A stretch of DNA of 16,028 nt from CAYJAD01 sp964368075 (GCA_964368075.1 CAYJAD010000055.1:1-16028); one strand, 5' to 3'. Positions 1 through 7,558 are shown, numbered from the stretch's first letter. The notes: generated by a model not told the origin, from the letters alone. Program-made: numbers and translations.

Positions 1-8
1 TGAAGCTG

Positions 9-22
9 CCAGCTAAAGCTGG
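9..22. repeat. Short hairpin, possible IS200/IS605-type end remnant
   Basis: The six-base arms CCAGCT and AGCTGG are separated by two bases and are followed directly by a second small dyad (GGGTT/AACCC, about 23-34). Compact hairpins of this look are found at the tips of IS200/IS605-family elements, and they also occur as terminator stems at the ends of genes. No transposase is in the window and the feature lies at the window edge, so its nature cannot be decided. Confidence 0.3.
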
Positions 23-124
23 GGGTTTTAACCCTCCCAAACGGGGACAATAAACACGCTTTGAAGAGGGTCTGGAAGAAATTTTTTGGCACGAGAAAAA
101 GTTTCTCTAAGAAAAAAATAGTCA

Positions 125-154
125 GAGGGAACCCTTTATATAAAGGGTTCCCTC
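125..154. repeat. Perfect 30-bp palindrome
   Basis: Two 15-base arms are perfectly complementary around a TTTATATAAA centre, with no spacer; the outer arms are GAGGGAACCC and its complement. As RNA it would form a long stem on either strand. Neither side has a clean T-run immediately after the stem, although the minus strand reaches a T7 stretch about five bases beyond it. It could be a terminator for a gene to the left read on the minus strand, a protein-binding dyad or a cruciform-prone site near the origin. Confidence 0.6.
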
Positions 155-480
155 CATAGGCTTTGTGGTCTCAAAGCATTATTACATCTTCGAGGCACGA
201 GAGAGACCGGATTGCCCGCCCAACTTTAAAAATGGGGGGGCATCAGCATCGCCAAAACTTGCACTGGTGTGACGGCACCCAAGTGTTGGCGTGGTATACA
301 CCATGCTTACTTTGCTGTATCGGAGCAAGGAAAAAAAACTTAAGGGAAAAAGCTTGCGCCAGAAAATAAAAAAAGTTTTTGGGTAGAAAAAAAAGAGCTT
401 GACATAGGCTAAGTTCTTGATTTGCAAGCGCTAGATAAAAAATGAAAATCAACGAAAAAAGGAGTAAATAAGAGCAAGTT
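155..480. other. Intergenic stretch, no gene recognised
   Basis: No convincing coding region is present. The open frames here lack ribosome-binding sites and have compositions unlike proteins. About 170-340 is visibly richer in G and C than its flanks and includes a run of seven G at 234-240 and a possible GGTGT/ACACC pairing (about 266-303). The region from about 340 to 480 is A-rich. No tRNA, rRNA or riboswitch that I can name fits. Confidence 0.5.
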
Positions 481-697
481 ACATATCTTTCTGTGGAAAA
501 ACTGTCTAAGAACATGTGGAAAAAAATAAAATCCCAGAAAAAAAAGTCTTTCAGTCAAAGGACATCGCGAAAATGTAAAAATCATTAGCAATAATTTTAT
601 TCAATATTTTCAGACAAGTAAAAACTTCAGAGAGAGTTATACTTTGGGGGAATAAAAATGACTAAAATACATTTCTTGGACTTTTTTAAAAAAAGCA
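481..697 (+). other. Probable replication-origin region (oriC) with two DnaA boxes
   Basis: Two copies of TGTGGAAAA (492-500 and 515-523), the complement of the known DnaA-box variant TTTTCCACA, lie in the same orientation with starts 23 bp apart, about two helical turns. They are followed by strongly AT-rich DNA (about 570-700), which could serve as the unwinding region, and then by dnaA. Boxes, AT-rich tract and dnaA together are the usual bacterial oriC arrangement. Only two good boxes are visible, so this may be one part of a bipartite origin or simply the dnaA autoregulatory region. Confidence 0.55.
638..650 (+). promoter_or_regulatory. Possible dnaA promoter (-10 element)
   Basis: TATACT at 638-643 matches five of six bases of the sigma-70 -10 consensus. 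No good -35 is found at the usual distance (CAAGTA at 615-620). Transcription would begin near 650, just before the ATG at 658 and about 70 bases before the dnaA ATG at 719. The DnaA boxes about 120-145 bp upstream would suit autoregulation. Confidence 0.3.
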
Positions 698-708
698 TTG
701 TTTGCTAA
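658..708 (+). CDS. Possible 16-codon leader peptide overlapping the dnaA start region
   Basis: An ATG at 658 is preceded by GGGGGA (646-651) at good spacing, the best ribosome-binding signal in the region. Its frame reads MTKIHFLDFFKKSIVC and stops at 706-708. It contains a T6A7 tract (682-694), where loss of one base would join it to the dnaA frame (giving ...FFKKALFAKTLP-MDTQW). It may be a real leader peptide coupled to dnaA, a site of slippage, a sequencing or indel artefact hiding the true dnaA start, or chance. Nothing proves that it is translated. Confidence 0.3.
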   Translation: MTKIHFLDFFKKSIVC

Positions 709-718
709 AACTCTTCCC

Positions 719-2146
719 ATGGACACGCAATGGGAATCAATATGCAATATTTTGCAAAAAACGCTTAAATCCGGCGACTATAAGGTGTGGATTACACCTT
801 TGAAAGGAAGAGTTGAAGACAAAAACGTCTTTATCGCTACCCCAAGCTCTTATGCTTGTAACTGGATTCAACGTTGTTTTGCCGAGGCTATACGCTCTGC
901 AGCCGCTCAGGCTCTAGGCTTTGATGTCGAAGAAATACATGTAAACTTTACCGTAGCAGAAGAACTCAAGAGTACGCCCTCACGTGATACTACAGCCTCT
1001 ACCTCTGTGCAAAAATTGCCACGTACGCCAAGTCAAAACTCGGCTATACAGGTCGCGTCCTATGGCAGCGCGCAATATATCTATGACCATAGCGGGCAAA
1101 TGTCCCTACCCTTGCCTTACCAAAGCCCTTTGACTAAGGTACATTGGCGACACGATTTTACAAATTTTGTGGTGGGTCCAAGCAATGCGTTAGCTAATGC
1201 CGCCGCCCATGATATTTGCCGCGAATCCATTGAAACCCTCTTTGTCAGTGCTTCTTCGGGTCTTGGGAAAACGCATCTTATCCACGCCATAGGTCAAAAC
1301 CTTGCGCTTAACGGTCGTAGTGCTAAAGTGGGGTATCTCACCGCAGAAGATTTTTCTGCTTACTTTGTGCGTTCCATCAAAAATAGGCAAATGGACAGCT
1401 TCAAAGCTTCTTTGCGCGATTTAGATGTGTTGCTCCTAGAAGATGTACACCACTTTCAGGGTAAGGAAAAAACGCAAGATGAAGCCTTAGCTACCATTAA
1501 ATCTTTGCAGAATAAGGGAAAAAGAGTGGTACTTACCTCTTCTTTCAGCCCTAAAGAACTACTCAATGTAGATAGCCAATTGGTGTCGCATTTTTGTTCT
1601 GGCGTGCTTGCTAATATAGGGGCCCCCACACGCGATATGTGTCGTGATATTTTGCAACAAAAGGCCCATGCCCAAAAAATAGCATTGCCTAGTATAGTAG
1701 CTGATTTGCTTGTAGAGCATATGCAAGATGATGTGCGCCAGTTGGAAAGCTGCCTTAAAAATCTGCTTTACAAAGCACAATTGCTCCGCTGTGACATCAC
1801 CCTTGAACTGGCCATGGACGTATTAGCACAATTTATGCCCGTGAGCTCTATGCTAGATATGGAGCGCATCGTCGCGCTTGTTTGTGCGTCCTATAAGCTT
1901 ACTGAAGAGCAGCTTGCTTCACGCAGTCGCCGCAAAGCCTATGTGCTGGCCAGAGATACCATCTATTATTTGGCGAGAAAACATACCAAAGCGACTCTTG
2001 AAGAAATAGGAAGACGCTTTAACCGCAGGCACTCCACCGTGGTTAAAGGCATCTCTACCATTGAAAGACAATTGCAAAGCCAAGGCAACAGTGGGCGCCA
2101 AGTGGCTAGCACCTTGCAACTTATCGAACGTAACGCCGGCATATAA
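719..2146 (+). CDS. dnaA: Chromosomal replication initiator protein DnaA (divergent)
   Basis: DnaA binds origin boxes and opens the DNA for replisome loading. The four-domain layout is visible: domain I (about 1-80, with the WITPLKG segment), a linker, an AAA+ domain with Walker A SSGLGKTH (near residue 180) and Walker B LLLED (near 240), and a C-terminal DNA-binding domain ending in the FNRRHSTV signature. The length of 475 residues is normal. The AAA+ domain is unusual: the sensor I position reads TSS instead of TSD, and the box VII segment reads SQLVSHF where E. coli has DRLKSRF, so both arginines including the arginine finger are replaced. The sensor II arginine (DVRQLES) is kept. I chose the ATG at 719 because MDTQWESI aligns with the family start; a TTG at 698 would add seven residues, and neither has a good Shine-Dalgarno sequence. 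No dnaN follows. Confidence 0.95.
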   Translation: MDTQWESICNILQKTLKSGDYKVWITPLKGRVEDKNVFIATPSSYACNWIQRCFAEAIRSAAAQALGFDVEEIHVNFTVAEELKSTPSRDTTASTSVQKLPRTPSQNSAIQVASYGSAQYIYDHSGQMSLPLPYQSPLTKVHWRHDFTNFVVGPSNALANAAAHDICRESIETLFVSASSGLGKTHLIHAIGQNLALNGRSAKVGYLTAEDFSAYFVRSIKNRQMDSFKASLRDLDVLLLEDVHHFQGKEKTQDEALATIKSLQNKGKRVVLTSSFSPKELLNVDSQLVSHFCSGVLANIGAPTRDMCRDILQQKAHAQKIALPSIVADLLVEHMQDDVRQLESCLKNLLYKAQLLRCDITLELAMDVLAQFMPVSSMLDMERIVALVCASYKLTEEQLASRSRRKAYVLARDTIYYLARKHTKATLEEIGRRFNRRHSTVVKGISTIERQLQSQGNSGRQVASTLQLIERNAGI

Positions 2147-2195
2147 AAGTACATTAAAACAAAACTCCTCTAAAAAAAGAGTGTGCTAGGCCATC
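2147..2195. other. Convergent gap between dnaA and rsmA
   Basis: The 49-bp spacer contains a weak CTCT/AGAG hairpin around an A-tract (about 2167-2181). On the minus strand it is followed by a T-rich stretch and could serve as a weak terminator for the rsmA transcript. The stem is only four pairs, so this is a suggestion only. Confidence 0.25.
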
Positions 2196-3005
2196 CTAAA
2201 AGGGAAGTTTCTCTTGCTGTATGTGCTCTACAAGAGTTGCAAAATCTTGTGGAGAAAGAGTTTCTGGGCGGCGTTGTTCATCTATACCTAAAGCCGTTAA
2301 TATGGGTAAGAGGTGTAATACATTATTTTGGCGTAAAATAGATTTAAGCTGCTTGCGCCTGTTCTGAAAACACATCTTAATGAGTTTTGCCAAGGCTTTT
2401 GGGTGCTTCGCTTTTTCTTCTGCTGTAAGAGGTGTAAAAGCTAGCACTGCAGAATCTACCTTGGGTGGCGGCGAAAAAGATTTAGGCCCCACAACAAAAC
2501 CCCATTGAGGACGCACAAAGCTTTGCGTCCATACAGACAAAGCGCCATACTCTTTGTTGCCAGGCTTTGCCACTAGGCGTAAACCTACTTCCTTTTGCAT
2601 CATAAATACAGCACGCAACAACCCTGTACTTTGTGAAAAAATATCCCACATCAGAGGTGAAGCCACATTGTACGGCAAATTAGAAATAATTTTCCAAGGT
2701 TTTTCTGGCTGAATGTTTTTCCATGGCATATGTAAGGCATCCATGAGAACAGCTTGCACATGCATTTTTTTACGCGCCAAGGCAAGGCGCTGTCTTTCTT
2801 TGGCCCAAAAAGTATCTTTTTCAATAAGAACCAAATGTTTGAGTGGGTGCTGTTCTAAAAGTGTCGTTAAAGCCCCTGGACCTGGGCCAATTTCTATGAC
2901 GCTTTCGCCTTCTTGAATATGCAAGAGTTGCACAATTTTTTCGCAAATATTCTTATCGCGTAAAAAATGCTGCCCTAGACTTTTTTTTGCTTTTGGTTGT
3001 GACAT
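2196..3005 (-). CDS. rsmA: 16S rRNA (adenine(1518)-N(6)/adenine(1519)-N(6))-dimethyltransferase RsmA (KsgA)
   Basis: RsmA uses S-adenosylmethionine to dimethylate two adjacent adenines in the 3'-terminal hairpin of 16S rRNA, a late step in small-subunit assembly. Visible motifs are the N-terminal GQHFLRDK (11-18), the SAM-binding EIGPGPG (38-44), acidic E62, D89 and the catalytic NLPY (109-112). The 269 residues match the usual length. Its ATG shares one base with the stop codon of the upstream EF-G gene (TAATG), so translation is almost certainly coupled and the two genes share a transcript. The gene converges on dnaA. Confidence 0.95.
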   Translation of the reverse strand: MSQPKAKKSLGQHFLRDKNICEKIVQLLHIQEGESVIEIGPGPGALTTLLEQHPLKHLVLIEKDTFWAKERQRLALARKKMHVQAVLMDALHMPWKNIQPEKPWKIISNLPYNVASPLMWDIFSQSTGLLRAVFMMQKEVGLRLVAKPGNKEYGALSVWTQSFVRPQWGFVVGPKSFSPPPKVDSAVLAFTPLTAEEKAKHPKALAKLIKMCFQNRRKQLKSILRQNNVLHLLPILTALGIDEQRRPETLSPQDFATLVEHIQQEKLPF

Positions 3006-5092
3006 TATAGTGCATCAAAGGTTGAAAATTGTAAAATAAGCCCTGCTCTCCCTTGTGTGGCAGAGCGTAAGGACGTGGAAAAACCAAAAAGTTTTGAGAG
3101 CGGTGCAAGCCCTTGAATAACCTTAATACCTGAGGTCATATCGCTGCCTTTATGCCCTAGATTTTCTACCCTACCGCCGCACGTGGTAAAAAGGCTCATG
3201 GCAGAACCCAGATGGGCTTCCGGCACAGAAATTTCCACCTGCATTATGGGCTCTAGTAGCATGGGCGCGGCTTGGCTCAGAGCTTCTCGTAAGGCCATGC
3301 CTGCTGCCATATGGTAGCCGGGAGGTGATGAAAGCCCTTCCTTTTTTTCCAGACTTTCAATGCGCACCCCCACATCTTGCAAGGGATACCCCAAAATAGG
3401 CCCGCTTTGTAATGCGTCTTCTAAGCCCTGTTTTGCGGCTTGTAACCAAGCTAAGGGCAAGCCAAATTTCGCTGCCTCCTTGGCATTATCTAAAATATTT
3501 TCGGGGAAAGCATTACCAAAGCTAACCACATTGCCTGTACCGCGAGCCAGTGGCGTAAGATGAATGCGTATATTACCATAATGGTGTTCTTTGCCAAGTT
3601 CTTTATCAAATTCAGCTTGTGCTTGCGCTTCTTTAGCTATGCTTTCACGACACACAACTTGAGGATGACCTACCCTTGGCGCTATGGCATATTCACGGCG
3701 CATGCGCTCTAAGATTACATCAAGATGTAACTCCCCCATGCCTGAAAGCATTCTATGGCCGGTATCTTCGTCAGTTCGTGCTAAAAGGGTGGGATCTTCC
3801 GTGGTATAGCGCAACAGCGCTTCATCCAAAAGACTGCCTTCGTCGGCATTACGCGGTTCTATGGCTAAGGTAATAACAGGGGCGTAGGCTTCAATGCTTT
3901 CAAGGGCAAAGGCATTATCCTTGGTGGCATAGGTGGCACCGGTATACGCATGGCGCAAGCCAACTATGGCCACAATATCACCGGCGCTGGCCTCACTTAA
4001 TTGCTCTTTGTGGTCAGCATGCAAGCGATAAATACGCTGCACTCTATCTTGTTTATTTTCATGCACATGCAAATAATTTTCGCCATCTTTTAAGGTGCCG
4101 GCATACAAGCGCATAAAGGCAAGTTTGCGGCCTTCATCCATAAGAATTTTAAAAATGAGACCACAGAAGGGGGCTTTTTCATCCACAGGTACTCTATGTT
4201 CATGTCCTTGTGCATCCATGGCTGTAGATTCAGGCACGTGAGCAGGAGAAGGCAGCAAAGCGCAAATGCCATCCAGCACCGATTGAATGCCCGCATTGCG
4301 TAAAGCCGAACCACAAAAGACGGGGGTCAAGGCACGCGCCAATGTGGCCCGTCGTAGCGCTGCAATAATATCTTCAGCAGAAAAATCTTTTTCTGCCAGA
4401 TAATCCTCAAGAAAAATATCGTCAGCTTCGGCAATTTTCTCTAAAAGCTTTTCTCGCCAAGGCGCTACTAAGCTTTGCTCTTCGGCATTGAGGGGGCGTC
4501 TGTGCACAGTGGCGCCTTGATCTTCGGGGTCATAGTCTAAACGCTCTTGCTGTATAATATCTAATATAGCTTCAAAATCTTCCCCTTGGCCTAAGGGCAT
4601 GGTCAAAAGCAAGGGACGGGTATGCAGCTGCTCTTGCATGGCAAGAAGCACAGCCTCAAAATCAGCACCTATTCTATCCACTTTATTTATAAAAGCTATT
4701 TTAGGCACAGCAAAATTTTCTGACTGCTGCCATACGGTTTCTGATTGTGGCTCAACCCCGCCCACAGCACAAAAAACCCCCACCGCTCCATCGAGCACGC
4801 GTAAAGAGCGTTGCACTTCCATGGTAAAGTCCACATGCCCTGGGGTATCGATAATATTAATGGAATTCTCCTGCCAAGCGCAAGTGGTGCAGGCGGAAGC
4901 AATGGTAATGCCGCGTTCTTGTTCTTCGGGCAAATAGTCCATGGTGGCTGTGCCTTCATGCACTTCACCCATTCTATGAATTTTTTCTGTATAATAAAGT
5001 ATACGTTCGGTAAGCGTCGTCTTGCCGGCGTCTATGTGAGCTATAATACCAATATTGCGAATTTGTTCTATGGATAATTTCTTTGCGCACAT
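3005..5092 (-). CDS. fusA: Elongation factor G (probable paralogue outside the str operon)
   Basis: EF-G is the translational GTPase that moves tRNA and mRNA through the ribosome and, with RRF, helps recycle ribosomes. All GTPase motifs are present: AHIDAGKTT (18-26), RGITI (60-64), DTPGH (82-86), NKVD (136-139) and GSAL (about 265). Domains II-V follow and the 695-residue length is normal. Domains IV and V diverge from typical EF-G: the YHDVDSSE-type loop is replaced by GLSSPPGYHMA, and domain V carries LGSAMSLFTTCGGRVENL. No rpsL, rpsG or tuf flanks it. Both facts suggest a second EF-G, perhaps of the spdEFG class described in deltaproteobacteria and spirochaetes, but only a tree can confirm this. 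Its stop overlaps the rsmA start. Confidence 0.9.
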   Translation of the reverse strand: MCAKKLSIEQIRNIGIIAHIDAGKTTLTERILYYTEKIHRMGEVHEGTATMDYLPEEQERGITIASACTTCAWQENSINIIDTPGHVDFTMEVQRSLRVLDGAVGVFCAVGGVEPQSETVWQQSENFAVPKIAFINKVDRIGADFEAVLLAMQEQLHTRPLLLTMPLGQGEDFEAILDIIQQERLDYDPEDQGATVHRRPLNAEEQSLVAPWREKLLEKIAEADDIFLEDYLAEKDFSAEDIIAALRRATLARALTPVFCGSALRNAGIQSVLDGICALLPSPAHVPESTAMDAQGHEHRVPVDEKAPFCGLIFKILMDEGRKLAFMRLYAGTLKDGENYLHVHENKQDRVQRIYRLHADHKEQLSEASAGDIVAIVGLRHAYTGATYATKDNAFALESIEAYAPVITLAIEPRNADEGSLLDEALLRYTTEDPTLLARTDEDTGHRMLSGMGELHLDVILERMRREYAIAPRVGHPQVVCRESIAKEAQAQAEFDKELGKEHHYGNIRIHLTPLARGTGNVVSFGNAFPENILDNAKEAAKFGLPLAWLQAAKQGLEDALQSGPILGYPLQDVGVRIESLEKKEGLSSPPGYHMAAGMALREALSQAAPMLLEPIMQVEISVPEAHLGSAMSLFTTCGGRVENLGHKGSDMTSGIKVIQGLAPLSKLFGFSTSLRSATQGRAGLILQFSTFDAL

Positions 5093-5125
5093 AAGACCCC
5101 CAGATAAGGTTTTTAAGAGAAGGGG

Positions 5126-5150
5126 TCTGGAGAGAGAAGCCCTCCCCAGA
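5126..5150 (-). repeat. Inverted repeat between the unknown gene and fusA
   Basis: Nine-base arms (TCTGGAGAG and CTCCCCAGA on the plus strand, one G-U pair as RNA) enclose a seven-base loop. On the minus strand the stem follows the stop codon of the 5168-5989 gene and precedes a pyrimidine-rich CCCCTTCTCTT instead of a true T-run, so it is at best an imperfect terminator or attenuator before fusA. A related half-site (AGGGTCTGGA) occurs near 66-75. Confidence 0.4.
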
Positions 5151-5167
5151 AAAAAATTACTACAATG

Positions 5168-5989
5168 TTAACGCCCTGTCAGGCCGGCTTGATACGTCGT
5201 ATGCATGAAAAAAGATTTTTCTAAATCAGCATAACGCCAACAAGCCTCCATGCCTAGCCCCCAAACATTTGTATATGGAGCCGCATTTTCCACACTCTTT
5301 TGTGTATAGAAAGTGTGCGAATCGGGGCTTATTTTTTCGGAGAGACTGGCACCTGCATGGGCAAAAGCAAGCAAATCTTTGCTTGCTTTAGCTAAGTCTG
5401 CGTCTAAAGTTATTTCATGTTTTTGTGCATCTTCAAAGGTAGGACACCCCAAAGCTTTTGCCTGTACAAAAATAAGGCTTTGGGTATCATCTTTGGAATT
5501 AGCCAATAAAACAACCCGCCCTTGCCCGCGATTTTCTACTTCAAAAAGTGCCTGAAATAGGCTTTCAAAGACAGTGGGAGCCTTCTCTGTGCTTATGGCA
5601 AAACTTTCTTCTAAGCCCAAAAGTTCTAGAGTAAGCAGTAAAGATGGCGAAGGCGTGCCTATAGCAATCAGATATACGGGCACATGAGCCAAAAGTGCCG
5701 GCATGGTGGCTGCAATAAGCCGTGCAGGAGCCGTAAAGTTTTCTGCACAAAGCATCAGGGCAAAGTCCGCCGGTTTTGTATGGCTTTCCTGCCAAAAACC
5801 TTGCGCTGTAAAGTTTTGCTTCAGATGTTGCTCTGGAATGTTTTCTCCGCCAAGCGCATGGTAGGCAATGGCTGTTTTAAGGCATTGCCTTTGACCAGCA
5901 CTTGCGGCTTCATAGGCTTGGGCACGGGCAGCGTCGTCTATGCGATGTGCCTCAAGGAGATGTATCCACGGAGATGTTATTAATTCCAT
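5168..5989 (-). CDS. Uncharacterised protein, weak resemblance to histidinol dehydrogenase
   Basis: I do not firmly recognise this 273-residue protein. It has no signal peptide or membrane segments and is probably cytosolic. The central stretch (PADFALMLCAENFTAPARLIAATMPALLAHVP, then alternating beta/alpha segments) resembles a nucleotide-fold half of histidinol dehydrogenase, but the protein is far shorter than HisD (about 430) and I see none of its zinc-site motifs. The ATG at 5989 was chosen over an upstream start (6031) because AAGGAGG lies eight bases before it. It sits between livF and fusA, 71 bp after livF, and may belong to the EF-G/rsmA transcript. Confidence 0.65.
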   Translation of the reverse strand: MELITSPWIHLLEAHRIDDAARAQAYEAASAGQRQCLKTAIAYHALGGENIPEQHLKQNFTAQGFWQESHTKPADFALMLCAENFTAPARLIAATMPALLAHVPVYLIAIGTPSPSLLLTLELLGLEESFAISTEKAPTVFESLFQALFEVENRGQGRVVLLANSKDDTQSLIFVQAKALGCPTFEDAQKHEITLDADLAKASKDLLAFAHAGASLSEKISPDSHTFYTQKSVENAAPYTNVWGLGMEACWRYADLEKSFFMHTTYQAGLTGR

Positions 5990-6043
5990 TTGTGCCTCCT
6001 TGTTTTTAGAGAACGCTTGGCAGGTGCCCAAAGCTCAGTTTAT

Positions 6044-6072
6044 ACTATAAAACAGCTCGCTTACATGCCCAA
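6044..6072 (-). promoter_or_regulatory. Possible promoter for the 5989 gene
   Basis: On the minus strand, TATAGT (6049-6044) lies 17 bases after TTGGGC (6072-6067). The -10 matches five of six consensus bases and the -35 only three. The start point would lie about 45 bases before the ATG at 5989. An AT-rich dyad (6031-6056) overlaps it and could instead act as a transcript end for livF. Confidence 0.3.
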
Positions 6073-6765
6073 ATAGGCTTCGCGCACTTCTGGGCTCGTT
6101 AATAATGCCGCTGCGTTATCTTCCTTCACAATGCGCCCATTTTCCATCACATATCCACGATGTGCAATACGTAAGGCTTGGTTAGCATTTTGTTCCACCA
6201 AAAATACTGTCATCCCATTGGCATTTACTTGTTCAATAATAGAGAAAATCTGCCTAATAATAATGGGAGCCAAACCCAAGGAGGGTTCGTCCAAAAGCAA
6301 TAAGCGCGGACGTCCCATAAGCGCGCGTGAAATGGCCAACATTTGTTGCTCACCACCGGAAAGGGTGCCGCCTGTTTGTTTGCGTCTTTCTGCCAAAATG
6401 GGGAACAGGCTAAAAACATAGTCTTGGTCTCGTGCAATTTCTGCTTTATCGTTGCGCAAAAAAGCGCCAAGGTCTATGTTTTCTTGCACTGTCAGATCGG
6501 GGAAAATAAGACGCCCCTCAGGCACTTGACTTACACCTAGCTTAACAATTTCATGAGGGCGTAAAGCGTGAATAGGTTTGTCTTCAAACAGCACTTCACC
6601 ACTGCGCACATGATTAATGCCGCAAATAGACATAAGCGTGGTGCTTTTTCCGGCGCCATTAGCCCCAATAAGGGTTACAATTTCGCCTTCATTTATGGTC
6701 AGGGTTACATCACGTAAAGCCTGAATATTACCGTAAAAGGTAGAAACATTTTGCAATTTAAGCAT
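6061..6765 (-). CDS. livF: Branched-chain amino acid ABC transporter ATP-binding protein LivF
   Basis: One of two cytoplasmic ATPases that drive uptake of leucine, isoleucine and valine (and often related amino acids). The 234-residue protein has Walker A GANGAGKST (about 35-43), the signature LSGGEQQML and Walker B LLLLDEPSLGLAP, the usual LivF pattern. I place the start at the ATG at 6765, which follows GGTGAGG and overlaps the end of livG by eight bases; another ATG six bases earlier and an in-frame start at 6861 are less likely. Last gene of the liv cluster. Confidence 0.94.
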   Translation of the reverse strand: MLKLQNVSTFYGNIQALRDVTLTINEGEIVTLIGANGAGKSTTLMSICGINHVRSGEVLFEDKPIHALRPHEIVKLGVSQVPEGRLIFPDLTVQENIDLGAFLRNDKAEIARDQDYVFSLFPILAERRKQTGGTLSGGEQQMLAISRALMGRPRLLLLDEPSLGLAPIIIRQIFSIIEQVNANGMTVFLVEQNANQALRIAHRGYVMENGRIVKEDNAAALLTSPEVREAYLGM

Positions 6766-7546
6766 GAGCATCCTCACCAAGATAGGCTTTAATAACAGCA
6801 GGGTTATGACGTATTTCTTCCGGTGTGCCTGCAGCAATGCGCGAACCGTATTCCATAACATAAATACGATCTGACATGGACATAACCATACTCATATCAT
6901 GTTCGATAAGCAAAATAGATAGAGCAAAATCTTTACGAATTTTTTGCACAAGCTCTTCTAATTCTTGTGTTTCGTTGGGATTCATGCCCGCGGCAGGCTC
7001 ATCGAGTAAAAGCATATGCGGCTCGGTGGCCATGGCTCTGGCAATTTCTAAGCGGCGCTGCGCCCCATAAGAAAGGTTTTTTGCTTTTTCATCGTGCACC
7101 TTATGCAAGTTCATGGTGCGCAATAAATTGTAGCTATAGTCCACGGCGTCTTGCTCTTCGGTGCGGGTTTTTTTATCGCGCAAAATGGCGCCCAAAATAC
7201 CGGCTTTAGTGCGACAATGCCGACCTATCATAACGTTTTCTAGCACCGTCATTTCTTGCAACAAGCGAATATTTTGAAAGGTACGCGCCATGCCAAGAGT
7301 GGTAATGCTATGCGGCTTACGCCCATTAAGATGATGTTTTTTACCATCAAGGCTGTGCAAATACACATCACCTTCAGAGGGTTCATAAATGCCAGTAATA
7401 CAGTTAAAAAAAGTCGTCTTTCCGGCGCCATTGGGGCCAATGAGAGCCACAATTTCTCCTTGATGCACAGTAAGATCCACATCACTTAGAGCGCGTAAGC
7501 CGCCAAAGTTACGGGAAAGAGAGCGTACTTCTAATATGGGTTTCAT
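6758..7546 (-). CDS. livG: Branched-chain amino acid ABC transporter ATP-binding protein LivG
   Basis: The second ATPase of the transporter, pairing with LivF. Visible are Walker A GPNGAGKTT (about 36-44), the signature LSYGAQRRLE and Walker B MLLLDEPAAGMNP; the C-terminal half carries the extra segment typical of LivG. The 262-residue form starts at the ATG at 7546, eight bases after GGAG; a TTG two codons earlier is possible. It begins 12 bp after the livM stop and overlaps livF, so the three genes are co-translated from one message. Confidence 0.94.
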   Translation of the reverse strand: MKPILEVRSLSRNFGGLRALSDVDLTVHQGEIVALIGPNGAGKTTFFNCITGIYEPSEGDVYLHSLDGKKHHLNGRKPHSITTLGMARTFQNIRLLQEMTVLENVMIGRHCRTKAGILGAILRDKKTRTEEQDAVDYSYNLLRTMNLHKVHDEKAKNLSYGAQRRLEIARAMATEPHMLLLDEPAAGMNPNETQELEELVQKIRKDFALSILLIEHDMSMVMSMSDRIYVMEYGSRIAAGTPEEIRHNPAVIKAYLGEDAHA

Positions 7547-7558
7547 GGTCAATTCTCC

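Noticed and set aside
399..427. TTGACA at 399-404 as a plus-strand promoter
   Set aside because: No acceptable -10 lies 15-19 bases downstream (TTGCAA at the best spacing).
243..515. 90-codon minus-strand open frame across the origin region
   Set aside because: It is mostly Phe/Leu/Ser from A-rich DNA on the other strand, crosses the DnaA boxes and has no Shine-Dalgarno sequence.
688..696. A-tract as a classic -1 frameshift heptamer into dnaA
   Set aside because: The zero frame reads AAA AAA AGC without the needed X XXY YYZ phasing, and a +1 shift, not -1, would be required to enter the dnaA frame.
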